Below, piece after piece: positions 1 through 7,532 of a DNA stretch of 12,209 nucleotides. A model generated the notes under the pieces. It ran no database searches and was not told the origin of the DNA. It worked only from the letters and a program-made list of their open reading frames with translations. Where the stretch lies: positions 13,986-26,194 of the forward strand of contig PMDE01000046.1 in assembly GCA_003154335.1 (NCBI GenBank), in the 5' to 3' direction. A program made the translations under genes and the position numbers. Each line of letters opens with the position of its first letter. The stretch's first letter is position 1. The DNA is from Methanoregula sp. Lineage in GTDB: Archaea; Halobacteriota; Methanomicrobia; Methanomicrobiales; Methanospirillaceae.

Positions 1-827
1 ACTCCTGGATTTTTTAACCCGAACGCCAGGAGCCCGATAATCGCGATAGTAAAAATTATGGTATTAATCAACAGGAGATATTCACTTGTTTTGCCCCGGA
101 ATACATCAATGACAAACTGGATAATGGTAAATATTCCGACAATCATGGCAAAAAGGATCATTGTCGGCATCACAAACAGCCCGAGCAGATAGGCAATACC
201 CGTCAGACCGGATAACAGGAGCAGATTTTTATAAGAACTTAAATTTTTAAAGTCGATTTTTGCATCTTTTTCTGCATAGACCACATACATGTACAACAGG
301 CAGAAGATCGTAGAAAAAAGGACCTCTGCAATATGGTGATCCATGTATCCATAAAATGAGCGAAAAAAGAACTGGCCCGAAACAATCGCGGTAAACCCTG
401 ATGCTAAAAGCCCCGTCTTCCAGTCACCGCAGATTTTTCCGACAAAATACATAATTGCAACGATCATCGCTCCCATGAAACAAGGGACCAGAAGACCGGT
501 GCTGATGATCTCCGGTCGTGTTGTTGCACCGGTAATAAGGCAGATGCCTGCAATAATCGTAGGGAAAAGGGGTCCCCAGGGAACAGACATTCCGACGGGA
601 AACAGGCTCATGGGATCATACCATGCGTAGTTCGGGAAGTTTGCCAGTATCTGTTCAACCTGGCGCAGATTATACAGCGGGTCATCACTCGCCACCATCG
701 TCAGTACGTCAGTGTTGCCCATAGTGAGCATGGGAAGAAGACGAAGCCACAAAGCAAAGACCGAGAATAGCGCGACAAGGCCGATAATCAGCTGGGTTCG
801 GCGGTTTTTAAGATCAACTTGTACCAT
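1..827 (-). CDS. aglB: Oligosaccharyltransferase AglB/STT3 family, N-terminal part (runs off left edge)
   Basis: Membrane enzyme that transfers a lipid-linked oligosaccharide to asparagine in N-X-S/T sequons on the outer face of the membrane. I translated the minus strand from an ATG at 825-827: 275 codons plus two bases with no stop before the edge. The first hydrophobic segment spans about residues 13-31. It is followed by the acidic motif SDDPLYNLR (48-56), the usual first metal-binding site of AglB/STT3. YMDHHIAEVLF (161-171) matches the family's second metal-binding DHHxxE motif, with D163, H164, H165 and E168. Several further hydrophobic helices follow (about 110-130, 140-158, 168-184, 203-240 and 250-270). 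The WWDYG sequon-binding motif would lie beyond the window. An AGGT-type ribosome site sits 7 bases before the ATG. The protein resembles the methanogen/haloarchaeal AglB subfamily that databases link to archaeosortase, but that link is from memory and untested. Its position beside amino-sugar genes fits N-glycosylation. Confidence 0.88.
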   Translation of the reverse strand, partial: MVQVDLKNRRTQLIIGLVALFSVFALWLRLLPMLTMGNTDVLTMVASDDPLYNLRQVEQILANFPNYAWYDPMSLFPVGMSVPWGPLFPTIIAGICLITGATTRPEIISTGLLVPCFMGAMIVAIMYFVGKICGDWKTGLLASGFTAIVSGQFFFRSFYGYMDHHIAEVLFSTIFCLLYMYVVYAEKDAKIDFKNLSSYKNLLLLSGLTGIAYLLGLFVMPTMILFAMIVGIFTIIQFVIDVFRGKTSEYLLLINTIIFTIAIIGLLAFGLKNPG

Positions 828-1426
828 GAAATCTACCTTTCTTGGGTACTGGTTTTAAGCTGAGACCATTAATAAATTTGGCTGAATTATTAGGGAAAAA
901 TTCCTGAATATATTCCCAAAATCAGCGATATTTCTCATACCGCTATTTTTTTTGTTTTTAAAAACAGGTTCTGCCAAGTATCGGGCATGAAATAGTCTTT
1001 TCACCCGTGAGTCCGGTGTATGAAACACGAGAATCTTTTCGGTTCCGGAGAAAAGGGCATGAACCTATTCTGTTCCACACCCTATCCATGAAAATCATCA
1101 GGGGGAAATTCGCGAGGGTTCCAATATCAGGGCCTAGTCCGAGGCACGACAGGTCAGGAGATTTACTGCATATTTCTATGGACATTAATCCACTGCTGGG
1201 GTGTCTTGTCGGTAACATCCTTGATCCCCTAATTTATCCTGTAGCCTCTTTGCCAAAAATTTCTGAAACTTCTTTGCGTCAGCAACTTTTGAGGATACCC
1301 CAATGGCGGAGGCACAGCAAAAGTCCTTGGGAGCGTGGACTCTCTCATCAGCATTTCACCAGAATCCTTCCTTCTTTCCTTAAAAAACAGGTGTTCGTTC
1401 AGCTAGTATGCTACAAGCTCCGCCGT
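828..1426. other. Long intergenic region without a recognised gene
   Basis: About 600 bases lie between the terminator-like hairpin behind the acyltransferase gene and the aglB start. Frames of 161 codons (plus, 1007-1492) and 86 codons (minus, 958-1218) are open here. Their translations show no motif, domain or helix pattern I recognise, and the longer one runs into the real gene end at 1460. The stretch 838-965 is AT-rich and probably holds the aglB promoter. A small inverted repeat, CTTTTC and GAAAAG with a nine-base spacer, sits at 1035-1055. No tRNA fold, transposon end or tandem repeat was seen. It could be a long leader, an unrecognised small RNA or a decayed gene. Confidence 0.5.
869..879 (-). 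promoter_or_regulatory. Candidate TATA box for aglB
   Basis: On the minus strand an AT-rich element reading AAATTTATTAA lies about 42-52 bases before the aglB ATG. An archaeal start site some 25 bases downstream would leave a short leader containing the AGGT ribosome site. A second AT-rich element (AATATATT, around 907-914) lies further upstream and could serve instead. This is assigned by position and composition only. Confidence 0.3.
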
Positions 1427-1451
1427 AAAAAAAACCTGAAATATCCGCAGG
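1427..1451 (-). terminator. Hairpin plus T-run terminator behind the acyltransferase gene
   Basis: Nine bases after the stop codon at 1460-1462, the minus strand reads CCTG, a nine-base loop, CAGG, and then eight T residues (1434-1427). A short stem followed by a U-run, at the end of a five-gene minus-strand block, suits archaeal intrinsic termination, where the U-run matters most. A second run of six T residues (about 1387-1382 on the minus strand) could act as backup. Confidence 0.6.
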
Positions 1452-1459
1452 TCCTGCCC

Positions 1460-2068
1460 TTATTTTTTCGTATCCTTTCCTTCCATTTTTGACGGAAGAT
1501 CAGTAATTTTTGCCGGAGCGCCGATTGCCAGTTTATACGCCGGGACATCACGGGTCACGATTGCTCCGGCAGCTACCAGTGCCCCCTCACCGATGCAGAC
1601 GCCGGGAAGGAGGGTTGCATTCGCCCCTATAGCTGCCCCATCCCGGATCTGCGGTCCTTTCAGACCTCCAATGCGTGTCGGGGGGTACCGGTCATTCGTC
1701 AGGACCGTGTTGGGCCCGATAAAGACTTTATTGCCGATTACTGTGTCGGTCGGGATATACACCATGCTCTGCAGGCTTACATCATCCCCGATAATTGTGT
1801 TACCTTCAATTACAACTGAAGTACCGATGCCAACCCGGTTGCCGATCTGTGTTTTTTCGCGGATCATGACATTGTGCCCGCTCTGAAAATGGTTCCCGAT
1901 AGTCACATCGCAATACAGAATCGTGCCCGACCTTATTACGGCGTTTTCACCGATTGTTGTGCCGGTAAAACCGGTTTTACCCATAACGTCCCGGGAAGGA
2001 AATCCAAGGGTAACCGGTTCAAAGATCTGTGCTCCTTTTCCTACCGAATTTTTTCCGTATTCAATCAT
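1460..2068 (-). CDS. Hexapeptide-repeat acyltransferase, WbpD/WxcM-like
   Basis: 202-residue left-handed beta-helix protein, probably an N-acetyltransferase acting on an amino group of a nucleotide sugar in the cytoplasm. Nearly the whole chain is hexapeptide repeats of the [I/V]G-x4 type (for example IGENAVI, IGNRVGIGTSVVI, IGDDVSL, IGNKVFIGPN). The loop motif TNDRYPP (124-130) and the ending AIGAPAK (181-187) are typical of the WbpD / WxcM N-terminal group, which acetylates 3-amino sugars such as UDP-GlcNAc3NA. The start ATG overlaps the glmS stop as ATGA (2065-2068), so translation is probably coupled to glmS. The tail after residue 190 is short, charged and lysine-rich. The family assignment is solid; the exact substrate is inferred from the TNDxYP motif and the neighbouring glmS/glmU genes. 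A serine- or maltose-type O-acetyltransferase is less likely. The 3-amino-sugar dehydrogenase and aminotransferase that WbpD partners usually need are not in the window. Confidence 0.82.
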   Translation of the reverse strand: MIEYGKNSVGKGAQIFEPVTLGFPSRDVMGKTGFTGTTIGENAVIRSGTILYCDVTIGNHFQSGHNVMIREKTQIGNRVGIGTSVVIEGNTIIGDDVSLQSMVYIPTDTVIGNKVFIGPNTVLTNDRYPPTRIGGLKGPQIRDGAAIGANATLLPGVCIGEGALVAAGAIVTRDVPAYKLAIGAPAKITDLPSKMEGKDTKK

Positions 2069-3810
2069 TCTACCGTCACGCTCTTTGCTAAATTTCTTGG
2101 TTTGTCGACATCCCGGTTTAAACTCACCGCTGTATAATAAGCCAGGAGCTGGAGTACGATAAGGCTTGTCAGCACCTGAATAAGAGGATGAGTTACCGGA
2201 AGGGGGATAAAAATATCAGCTACTTCGGGAAGTTCCAGGTCCCCTTCTTCTCCAATTGCGATTACAGGTGCTCCCCTTGCTTTCATTTCCTTTATATTGG
2301 AAATCATCACCCCATAGGTCTCGCCGGGCATACATATTGCGATAACCGGTGTTTCCGGTGAAAGCAGGGCAAATGGTCCGTGTTTCAGTTCTCCGGCAGC
2401 ATATCCCTCGGCGTGGATATAAGATATCTCCTTCATTTTCAGGGACCCTTCAAGGGATACCGGATAGAACGGCCCCCTCCCGACATAAAATATGCTATGG
2501 GCATTAATGCAGAGGCTGACCGCATCCGACAGATCAATCAGGAGGACCTCCTCAATTGCCCGATGCCCGCTGCGCAGTATGTCATCAAATTCACCATTAC
2601 GAAGGAAGCTGGTGATCTGCATCAGGACAGCCAGCTGAGCGATAAAGGACTTTGTTGCTGCAACGCTGATTTCGGGCCCTGCACGCATAAAAAGGGTACA
2701 ATCTGCGGTCCTGCTGATGGAACTGGCCAGTACGTTAGTGATCGCCAGGCTTGTGCAGTTGTGAGCTTTTGCCTGCTTGATTGCGGTTATCGTGTCAGCA
2801 GTCTCGCCGGACTGCGAGATCCCGATTACGAGGCCCCGAATCGGCGGGGGGAAATACTTGAATTCTGAGGCAAATTCAAGCCTCACCGGGATCGCACAGG
2901 TATTTTCGAGAATGTATTTGATGATAAGCCCCGCATTATACGAAGAACCGCAGGCTATAATGGTCACCGATTCAGCATTTTTAACCGACACGGGAAGTGT
3001 TTCAGCCGTTACGGATCTGACAGTATTATAGAATGCCTGTGGCTGCTCGTAGATCTCCTTGAGCATGTAGTGCGGGAACCCGCCTTTTTTTGTGTCTTCT
3101 CCTGACCAGTCTATCAGCTCAAGTGGTCGTGTTACCCGTTTGCCCTCATGAAATATCTCAATCTCATCCTGGGTTAAACTGGCGACATCTCCGTCCTCCA
3201 GAAAAATTGCACGTTCCGTATAGTCAATAATCGGAGTCATATCAGAAGCGGCAAAAAATTCTCCGTCCCCAACCCCCAGAACAAGCGGACTCGCATAACG
3301 GGCAACGATGATACGGTCTTCATTGGAGGCGATGACGAGCAGGGCATATGAACCGGTCAACCGGGGTACTACCTTTTGTACAGCAGAGAGAAGATCCTCC
3401 TCCTTTTCATACGCATCTTCAATAAGATGTGCTACGACTTCAGTATCAGTTTCTGATCGGAATACGTGGCCCCGTGATACAAGCTGGCGTTTGAGTTCCG
3501 CATAGTTTTCAATAATGCCATTATGAACAACTGCAATCCGGTTGTTGCAGTCCATATGAGGGTGTGCATTAACATCATTGGGAACCCCGTGCGTTGCCCA
3601 ACGGGTATGTCCTATCCCGATTTTTCCCTTCAGGTTTACGGTAGAACTGGAGGAATCTGATATCCGTCCCTGGTGTTTATCCAGTTCAATACACCCGTTG
3701 ATTGTGGCGACCCCGAATGAATCATACCCCCGGTATTCCAGTTTTTTGAGCCCTTCCACAATGATCGGCGCAGCTTCCCTGCGGCCAATATAACCCACGA
3801 TACCACACAC
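2065..3810 (-). CDS. glmS: Glutamine--fructose-6-phosphate aminotransferase (isomerizing)
   Basis: Makes glucosamine-6-phosphate from fructose-6-phosphate and glutamine, the entry step to UDP-GlcNAc. Length is 581 residues, slightly below the roughly 609 of the E. coli enzyme. The N-terminal class II glutaminase half starts MCGIVGYIG with the nucleophile Cys2, and carries HTRWATHG (68-75) and HNGIIENY (96-103). Two SIS sugar-isomerase domains follow: ACGSSYNAG (286-294), SQSGETADT (332-340), EISVAATKSF (380-389), and KMKEISYIHAEGY with ELKHGP (458-479). The chain ends with the canonical DKPRNLAKSVTVE, so it is complete. The start is GTG at 3808-3810. It is fixed by the need for Cys at position 2 and by an AAGGTGAT ribosome site (3816-3823) five bases upstream, inside the preceding gene. 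Only one base separates it from that gene's stop. Confidence 0.97.
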   Translation of the reverse strand: MCGIVGYIGRREAAPIIVEGLKKLEYRGYDSFGVATINGCIELDKHQGRISDSSSSTVNLKGKIGIGHTRWATHGVPNDVNAHPHMDCNNRIAVVHNGIIENYAELKRQLVSRGHVFRSETDTEVVAHLIEDAYEKEEDLLSAVQKVVPRLTGSYALLVIASNEDRIIVARYASPLVLGVGDGEFFAASDMTPIIDYTERAIFLEDGDVASLTQDEIEIFHEGKRVTRPLELIDWSGEDTKKGGFPHYMLKEIYEQPQAFYNTVRSVTAETLPVSVKNAESVTIIACGSSYNAGLIIKYILENTCAIPVRLEFASEFKYFPPPIRGLVIGISQSGETADTITAIKQAKAHNCTSLAITNVLASSISRTADCTLFMRAGPEISVAATKSFIAQLAVLMQITSFLRNGEFDDILRSGHRAIEEVLLIDLSDAVSLCINAHSIFYVGRGPFYPVSLEGSLKMKEISYIHAEGYAAGELKHGPFALLSPETPVIAICMPGETYGVMISNIKEMKARGAPVIAIGEEGDLELPEVADIFIPLPVTHPLIQVLTSLIVLQLLAYYTAVSLNRDVDKPRNLAKSVTVE

Positions 3811-3811
3811 G

Positions 3812-4966
3812 CTACATCACCTTAGATTCATCCGGGAGGATGCGGGCACAGATCCGGCTCCCGCCTTCAAGGCTAACATTATTGCCAATGATAGAGTTGG
3901 TAAAGATGGTGAAAGGTCCTGCAGTGACCTGATCGCCAAACACCGCACCGAATTCGGGTTTAATCACCTCGTCCTCGATATTCATCAGGCTTGCGGATGC
4001 TGAAATGGTAATGTGGTCAGCGAGCCGGCACCCCTGGCCCGCAACGGTGTCAACGATACGGGAATGTGACCCAATGGAAGTGTCATCCATGATTAACGAT
4101 TTTTCTATGAAGGTGAATGGTTCTATTCTGACATGAGAACCCAGGCTCGTATTGGGCATAATGCAGCAGTTGGGCGCGATCTCGCAGTCATTGCCGATGA
4201 TAACCGGGCCATAAATGACGGTATTGGGCCCGATAGTGGTGCCTTTTCCTATCCTTACCGGCCCGTGAATGATCGTCTGCCGGCTTATTGACCCGTCACG
4301 TGCTTCGGTCAGATCTTTCAGCATGCGTATATTCATTTTCAGGAGATCCCAGGGATAGATTGCATCCTGCCAGTCATCTGCCACAATTGCCTGCAGGCGC
4401 TCACCCGAAGAGAGCATCGTGCCGACTGCGTCGGTGATGTTATTACCGGAAATACAGGAAAAAAAATCTTTTGTCAGGGAAAAGATACCGGTGCTCACCA
4501 TGAAACTTGGTGAATGCTCAGGTTTTTCGATAATCCGGGTAACGAAACCGTCCTTTAACAGGACCACCCCGAAGTTTGAAGGACTGGGATGCTCTTTTAC
4601 GAGCATAGCATTTCTGATATCCTTTATCCTCCCGATGGAATGTGGATCAATATAATTATCTCCCGGCAGGAGCAGGAAATCCCCGGTTATATGAGATTTT
4701 GCACAGTTAAGTGCGTGAGCCGTACCGAGCTGTTTGTCCTGAATAACGACCGTTATAGGGACATTGAGTTCGTTTAAAAACCGTATTACCTGTTCCTTCC
4801 TGTACCCGACTACCACGACAATGTCGCGTATCCCGTTTTTCAACAGCGCATCAATGATGTACCCGATAATGGGGCGATTCGCTACCGGAAGCAGCGCCTT
4901 TGGCCTGCTCCTGGTCAGCGGACGGACACGTTTTCCCTCTCCTGCTGCTAATATAACTGCCTGCAT
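3812..4966 (-). CDS. Sugar-1-phosphate nucleotidyltransferase with diverged beta-helix domain (second GlmU-like paralogue)
   Basis: 384 residues from the chosen ATG. Residues 1-230 are a nucleotidyltransferase: LAAGEGKRVRPLT (6-18), PKALLPVANRP (22-32), LGTAHAL (80-86) and LLLPGDN (98-104), with the metal-binding Asp at 103. It should join a sugar-1-phosphate to UTP or dTTP. Residues 230-384 are left-handed beta-helix repeats, as in GlmU. The acetyltransferase half differs from the upstream paralogue: the IPHFNYIGDS segment is replaced by GSHSRIVDT, so the Tyr is lost, and the NLRHD block is absent. UDP-GlcNAc synthesis by this copy is therefore doubtful, and it may activate another sugar (glucose-1-P or a GlcNAc derivative). 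Start: a frame-extending GTG lies at 4975, but AGGTGA (4972-4977) sits five bases before the ATG at 4966, and the family normally begins MxAVILAAG. The ribosome site overlaps the stop of the preceding gene. Confidence 0.85.
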   Translation of the reverse strand: MQAVILAAGEGKRVRPLTRSRPKALLPVANRPIIGYIIDALLKNGIRDIVVVVGYRKEQVIRFLNELNVPITVVIQDKQLGTAHALNCAKSHITGDFLLLPGDNYIDPHSIGRIKDIRNAMLVKEHPSPSNFGVVLLKDGFVTRIIEKPEHSPSFMVSTGIFSLTKDFFSCISGNNITDAVGTMLSSGERLQAIVADDWQDAIYPWDLLKMNIRMLKDLTEARDGSISRQTIIHGPVRIGKGTTIGPNTVIYGPVIIGNDCEIAPNCCIMPNTSLGSHVRIEPFTFIEKSLIMDDTSIGSHSRIVDTVAGQGCRLADHITISASASLMNIEDEVIKPEFGAVFGDQVTAGPFTIFTNSIIGNNVSLEGGSRICARILPDESKVM

Positions 4967-4975
4967 TTCTTTCAC

Positions 4976-6175
4976 CTAACGTATTACTGCATTTTCCCCG
5001 ATTGACCCGGAAATATATGAATTTGGCGCAAATAGTGCGTTGCTTCCGATTATCGTCCCGACATTAATGGAACAGTTGATCCCAAACTGTACGCCATCCC
5101 CGATAATGGCACCAAATTTTTTCTTTCGTGTATCTTTTCCACAAACCCTGACATTACCATGATCATGTCTCAGGTTTGCAATTTTAGTTCCTGCTCCGAA
5201 ATTGCAGCCGGAACCAATAATCGAATCCCCGATGTAGTTGAAGTGCGGGATCTTTGTCCCGTTCATGATGATGGAGTTCTTGAGCTCAGTACAGTGCCCT
5301 ATGTGGCAGTCATCCCCGATGCTTGTTGCCCCACGGATATATGCATGAGGGCCGATACGGCAATTTGAACCAATAATACAAGGGCCTTCAATATAGGTTC
5401 CTGACTTTACCACACTCCCTTTTCCGATAACGACCGTTCCCTTCATGGATACCCCTTCTTCGACGGTTCCCTTGTTATCAGAAGAAAGGGTTTCCATGAG
5501 TGATAGATTTGCATCAAGCATATCCCATGGGTTTCCTACATCCATCCAGGAGCAGAGCTGGTAGGCTGCCAGCCTCTTTTCCTGAATATAGGGCAAAAGA
5601 GCGTCAGTCAGTTCAAGTTCTCCACGACTCGAAGTCTGGACCCTGTCCACCTGATCAAAAATATCCGGTGAGAATAAATATGCCCCGGCATTGATCTGGT
5701 TGGACTTCAGGTGTTTCGATTTCTCTTCAAGGGCAATGACAAGTCCATTCTCTACTACAATTACCCCATAATCCCCTGGATGATCGGTTGTACTCGTACT
5801 CATGCAGGGTGCACGGCACGACTTGAGATTCGCTATATCCGTGGTTTTTAAGATCATATCCCCGTTCAGCAGAAGAAACGGTCCCGTGACAAAACCCCGT
5901 GCAGCCCGTAGTGCATCAGCAGTACCCTGCTGCTGCCGCTGGGGTGCATACCTTATTCGGATGCCGAGTGCGGATCCGTCACCAAAATGCCCCCGGATCT
6001 CCCGCTCCCCATAACCAACGACAAAAACAAAGTCCGAAATCCCCGCATCGCGTGCCGCTAAAACGAGGTGCTCCATCATCGGGCGGTTGGCGATGGGGAG
6101 CATTACCTTTGGGCGCTTAGCCGTGAGGGGACGCATCCGCTTTCCTTCTCCTGCGGCAAGAACGACACATTCCAT
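4976..6175 (-). CDS. glmU: Bifunctional GlcN-1-P acetyltransferase / GlcNAc-1-P uridyltransferase (archaeal GlmU-like)
   Basis: Converts glucosamine-1-phosphate to GlcNAc-1-P using acetyl-CoA, then to UDP-GlcNAc using UTP. It has 399 residues, the usual size for archaeal fused enzymes of the ST0452 type. The N-terminal nucleotidyltransferase shows LAAGEGKRMRPLT (6-18), RPKVMLPIANRP (21-32), QGTADALRAA (83-92) and LLLNGDM (101-107), with the metal-binding Asp at 106. From about 240 to 399 it is a left-handed beta-helix. KIPHFNYIGDS (308-318) carries a His311/Tyr314 pair like the acetyltransferase site of GlmU, and NLRHD (334-338) then KKKFGAIIGDG (351-361) match the conserved acetyl-CoA/sugar block of archaeal homologues. 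GAGGA (6181-6185) lies five bases before the ATG. Its stop overlaps the ribosome site of the next gene, and glmM ends 22 bases upstream. Low-level activity on other sugar-1-phosphates is possible, as reported for archaeal members. Confidence 0.9.
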   Translation of the reverse strand: MECVVLAAGEGKRMRPLTAKRPKVMLPIANRPMMEHLVLAARDAGISDFVFVVGYGEREIRGHFGDGSALGIRIRYAPQRQQQGTADALRAARGFVTGPFLLLNGDMILKTTDIANLKSCRAPCMSTSTTDHPGDYGVIVVENGLVIALEEKSKHLKSNQINAGAYLFSPDIFDQVDRVQTSSRGELELTDALLPYIQEKRLAAYQLCSWMDVGNPWDMLDANLSLMETLSSDNKGTVEEGVSMKGTVVIGKGSVVKSGTYIEGPCIIGSNCRIGPHAYIRGATSIGDDCHIGHCTELKNSIIMNGTKIPHFNYIGDSIIGSGCNFGAGTKIANLRHDHGNVRVCGKDTRKKKFGAIIGDGVQFGINCSINVGTIIGSNALFAPNSYISGSIGENAVIR

Positions 6176-6197
6176 ACTAATCCTCGGATGACAACAT

Positions 6198-7448
6198 TTA
6201 AGCAGTTTTCCCCTTTCGGACCAAATCCCGTCCCTTCATGAGCATCTCTTTTGCCCTCGTAAGGGTTTTTGCTTCCGCTGTAATGCGAATTTTAGGTTCA
6301 GTCCCGCTTGCCCGGATCAGGTACCAGCCATCATCTTCAGCGATTCTGATCCCGTCAGTCGGGCTGTCGGCTCCCAGCGCCAGAACCGTTTCCCTTGCGG
6401 TATCACAGGCAAATGATTCCCTGAGAATCGGGTAGGATGGCATGGCATCAAGTTCCCCAGAAACATCCCATTCCGAAGAGATTTCACAGAAAAGAGCCGC
6501 CGCGTATGGGCCGTCGGGACAATACGAGATCTTCGGGAAAATCCATGCACCGGACGGTTCACCGCCGAAATTCCCCCATTTGAGAAGCTCTTCCGAGACA
6601 TAAGAATCGCCTACCGGTGTCCTCCTGACTTCAGCAATTTCCTCGATGATCATGGAAGCGTCGCTTGTGGTGACAACCTTTTTCGCTTCGAGATACCGGG
6701 CAAACAGCATAAGAAGATGGTCCCCGTCAATGTAGCGTCCTTTGTTGTCAAAAGCCATCATACGGTCCGCATCGCCGTCATGAACAACTCCGCATGCAGA
6801 TCCCGTTTTTTTCACCATTTCCCCGACATAAGCGACATTTTCCTTTAACGGTTCTGAGGGGCGTGCGAAATTACCCGAAGGATTGCAGTTGATACAAAGG
6901 GTCTTTGCGCCGGCGTCGCCAAGAAGTGCCGGTGTGAGCACACTTCCGGCCCCGTTACCGCAGTCAACAACTACAGGAATTCCTGCCCTGATATGTACCT
7001 CCTCGAGTATTGCATTTTTATGGGGAGTGAGTGCATCGATCTTCCGCTCATGTCCCTGGTGTTGCCAGTCAGTCCAGTGCCGGGTCTTTAAGAGCTCCTC
7101 CATTTCCGCCTGCTGGGCCAGGGTAAATGATGAACCGTCCGGGTTGAAGAGTTTCAACCCGTTATATTCCTCGGGATTGTGGGATGCCGTGATCATGCAC
7201 CCGGCGTTTACGGTTCTGGTAAAATAGGCGACAGAGGGTGTGGGAGCGATTCCCGTACTATGAGCCGTTCCGCCACTCCCGAGGATCCCGGAAAGGACAA
7301 GGTGCGAGAGCAGGGGACTGGTAGTGCGGGTATCCATCCCGACAAGAATATCGGTGGACTGGGATGCAAGTGCCGATCCAACTCTTAAAGCAGTATCGAT
7401 GAGTGTCTGATCGAACTTTCTTCGTATTCCTGAAGACCCGAAAAGCAT
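6198..7448 (-). CDS. glmM: Phosphoglucosamine mutase / phosphohexomutase
   Basis: Alpha-D-phosphohexomutase of 416 residues; in this setting it should interconvert glucosamine-6-P and glucosamine-1-P, linking GlmS to GlmU. The four family regions are visible: the start FGSSGIRR (3-10); the phosphoserine loop MITASHNPEEYNG (85-97) with Ser89; the Mg-binding loop HDGDADR (223-229); the sugar-recognition loop GGEPSG (295-300); and the phosphate-binding RASGTEPKIRI (379-389). The chain is complete, although a little shorter than bacterial GlmM (about 445), as is normal in archaea. Phosphoglucomutase or phosphomannomutase activity cannot be excluded from motifs alone; the adjacent glmU and glmS favour GlmM. 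The ATG at 7446-7448 has no clear Shine-Dalgarno sequence, which fits a short-leader or leaderless transcript starting in the 84-base gap upstream. It is therefore the probable first gene of the amino-sugar block. Confidence 0.92.
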   Translation of the reverse strand: MLFGSSGIRRKFDQTLIDTALRVGSALASQSTDILVGMDTRTTSPLLSHLVLSGILGSGGTAHSTGIAPTPSVAYFTRTVNAGCMITASHNPEEYNGLKLFNPDGSSFTLAQQAEMEELLKTRHWTDWQHQGHERKIDALTPHKNAILEEVHIRAGIPVVVDCGNGAGSVLTPALLGDAGAKTLCINCNPSGNFARPSEPLKENVAYVGEMVKKTGSACGVVHDGDADRMMAFDNKGRYIDGDHLLMLFARYLEAKKVVTTSDASMIIEEIAEVRRTPVGDSYVSEELLKWGNFGGEPSGAWIFPKISYCPDGPYAAALFCEISSEWDVSGELDAMPSYPILRESFACDTARETVLALGADSPTDGIRIAEDDGWYLIRASGTEPKIRITAEAKTLTRAKEMLMKGRDLVRKGKTA

Positions 7449-7468
7449 GGTGATTTATTGGATGGCTG

Positions 7469-7500
7469 TTAAAAAGAGTTTATCTTACGCGGCAGATAAG
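7469..7500 (-). terminator. Terminator-like hairpin between the two minus-strand blocks
   Basis: Within the 84-base gap the minus strand reads TTATCT, an eight-base loop, AGATAA, then five T residues a few bases later (7475-7471). This lies about 33 bases behind the stop of the cysteine-rich gene. The stem is AT-rich and weak. The same AAGATAAAC segment sits about 31 bases before the glmM ATG, so it could equally be the TATA element of a glmM promoter. Either reading supports a transcript boundary here. Confidence 0.4.
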
Positions 7501-7532
7501 ACGGGATTTCTCCAGGGCCGTTCTTTGATTCG

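Noticed and set aside
958..1218. Open minus-strand frame of 86 codons upstream of aglB
   Set aside because: No ribosome site or family resemblance; the translation looks like non-coding sequence. A decayed gene cannot be excluded.
1279..1350. Possible box C/D small RNA on the minus strand (TGATGA at 1350-1345, CTGA at 1282-1279)
   Set aside because: The C box lacks the expected leading purine, there is no internal D'/C' pair and no terminal stem, so the match is likely chance.
1007..1492. Open plus-strand frame of 161 codons in the intergenic region
   Set aside because: No recognisable domain or motif, no ribosome site, irregular composition, and its end runs antisense into the certain acyltransferase gene.
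6317..6601. Minus-strand 94-codon frame inside glmM
   Set aside because: It is a shifted-frame shadow of a gene with all catalytic motifs intact in its own frame; no frameshift is indicated.
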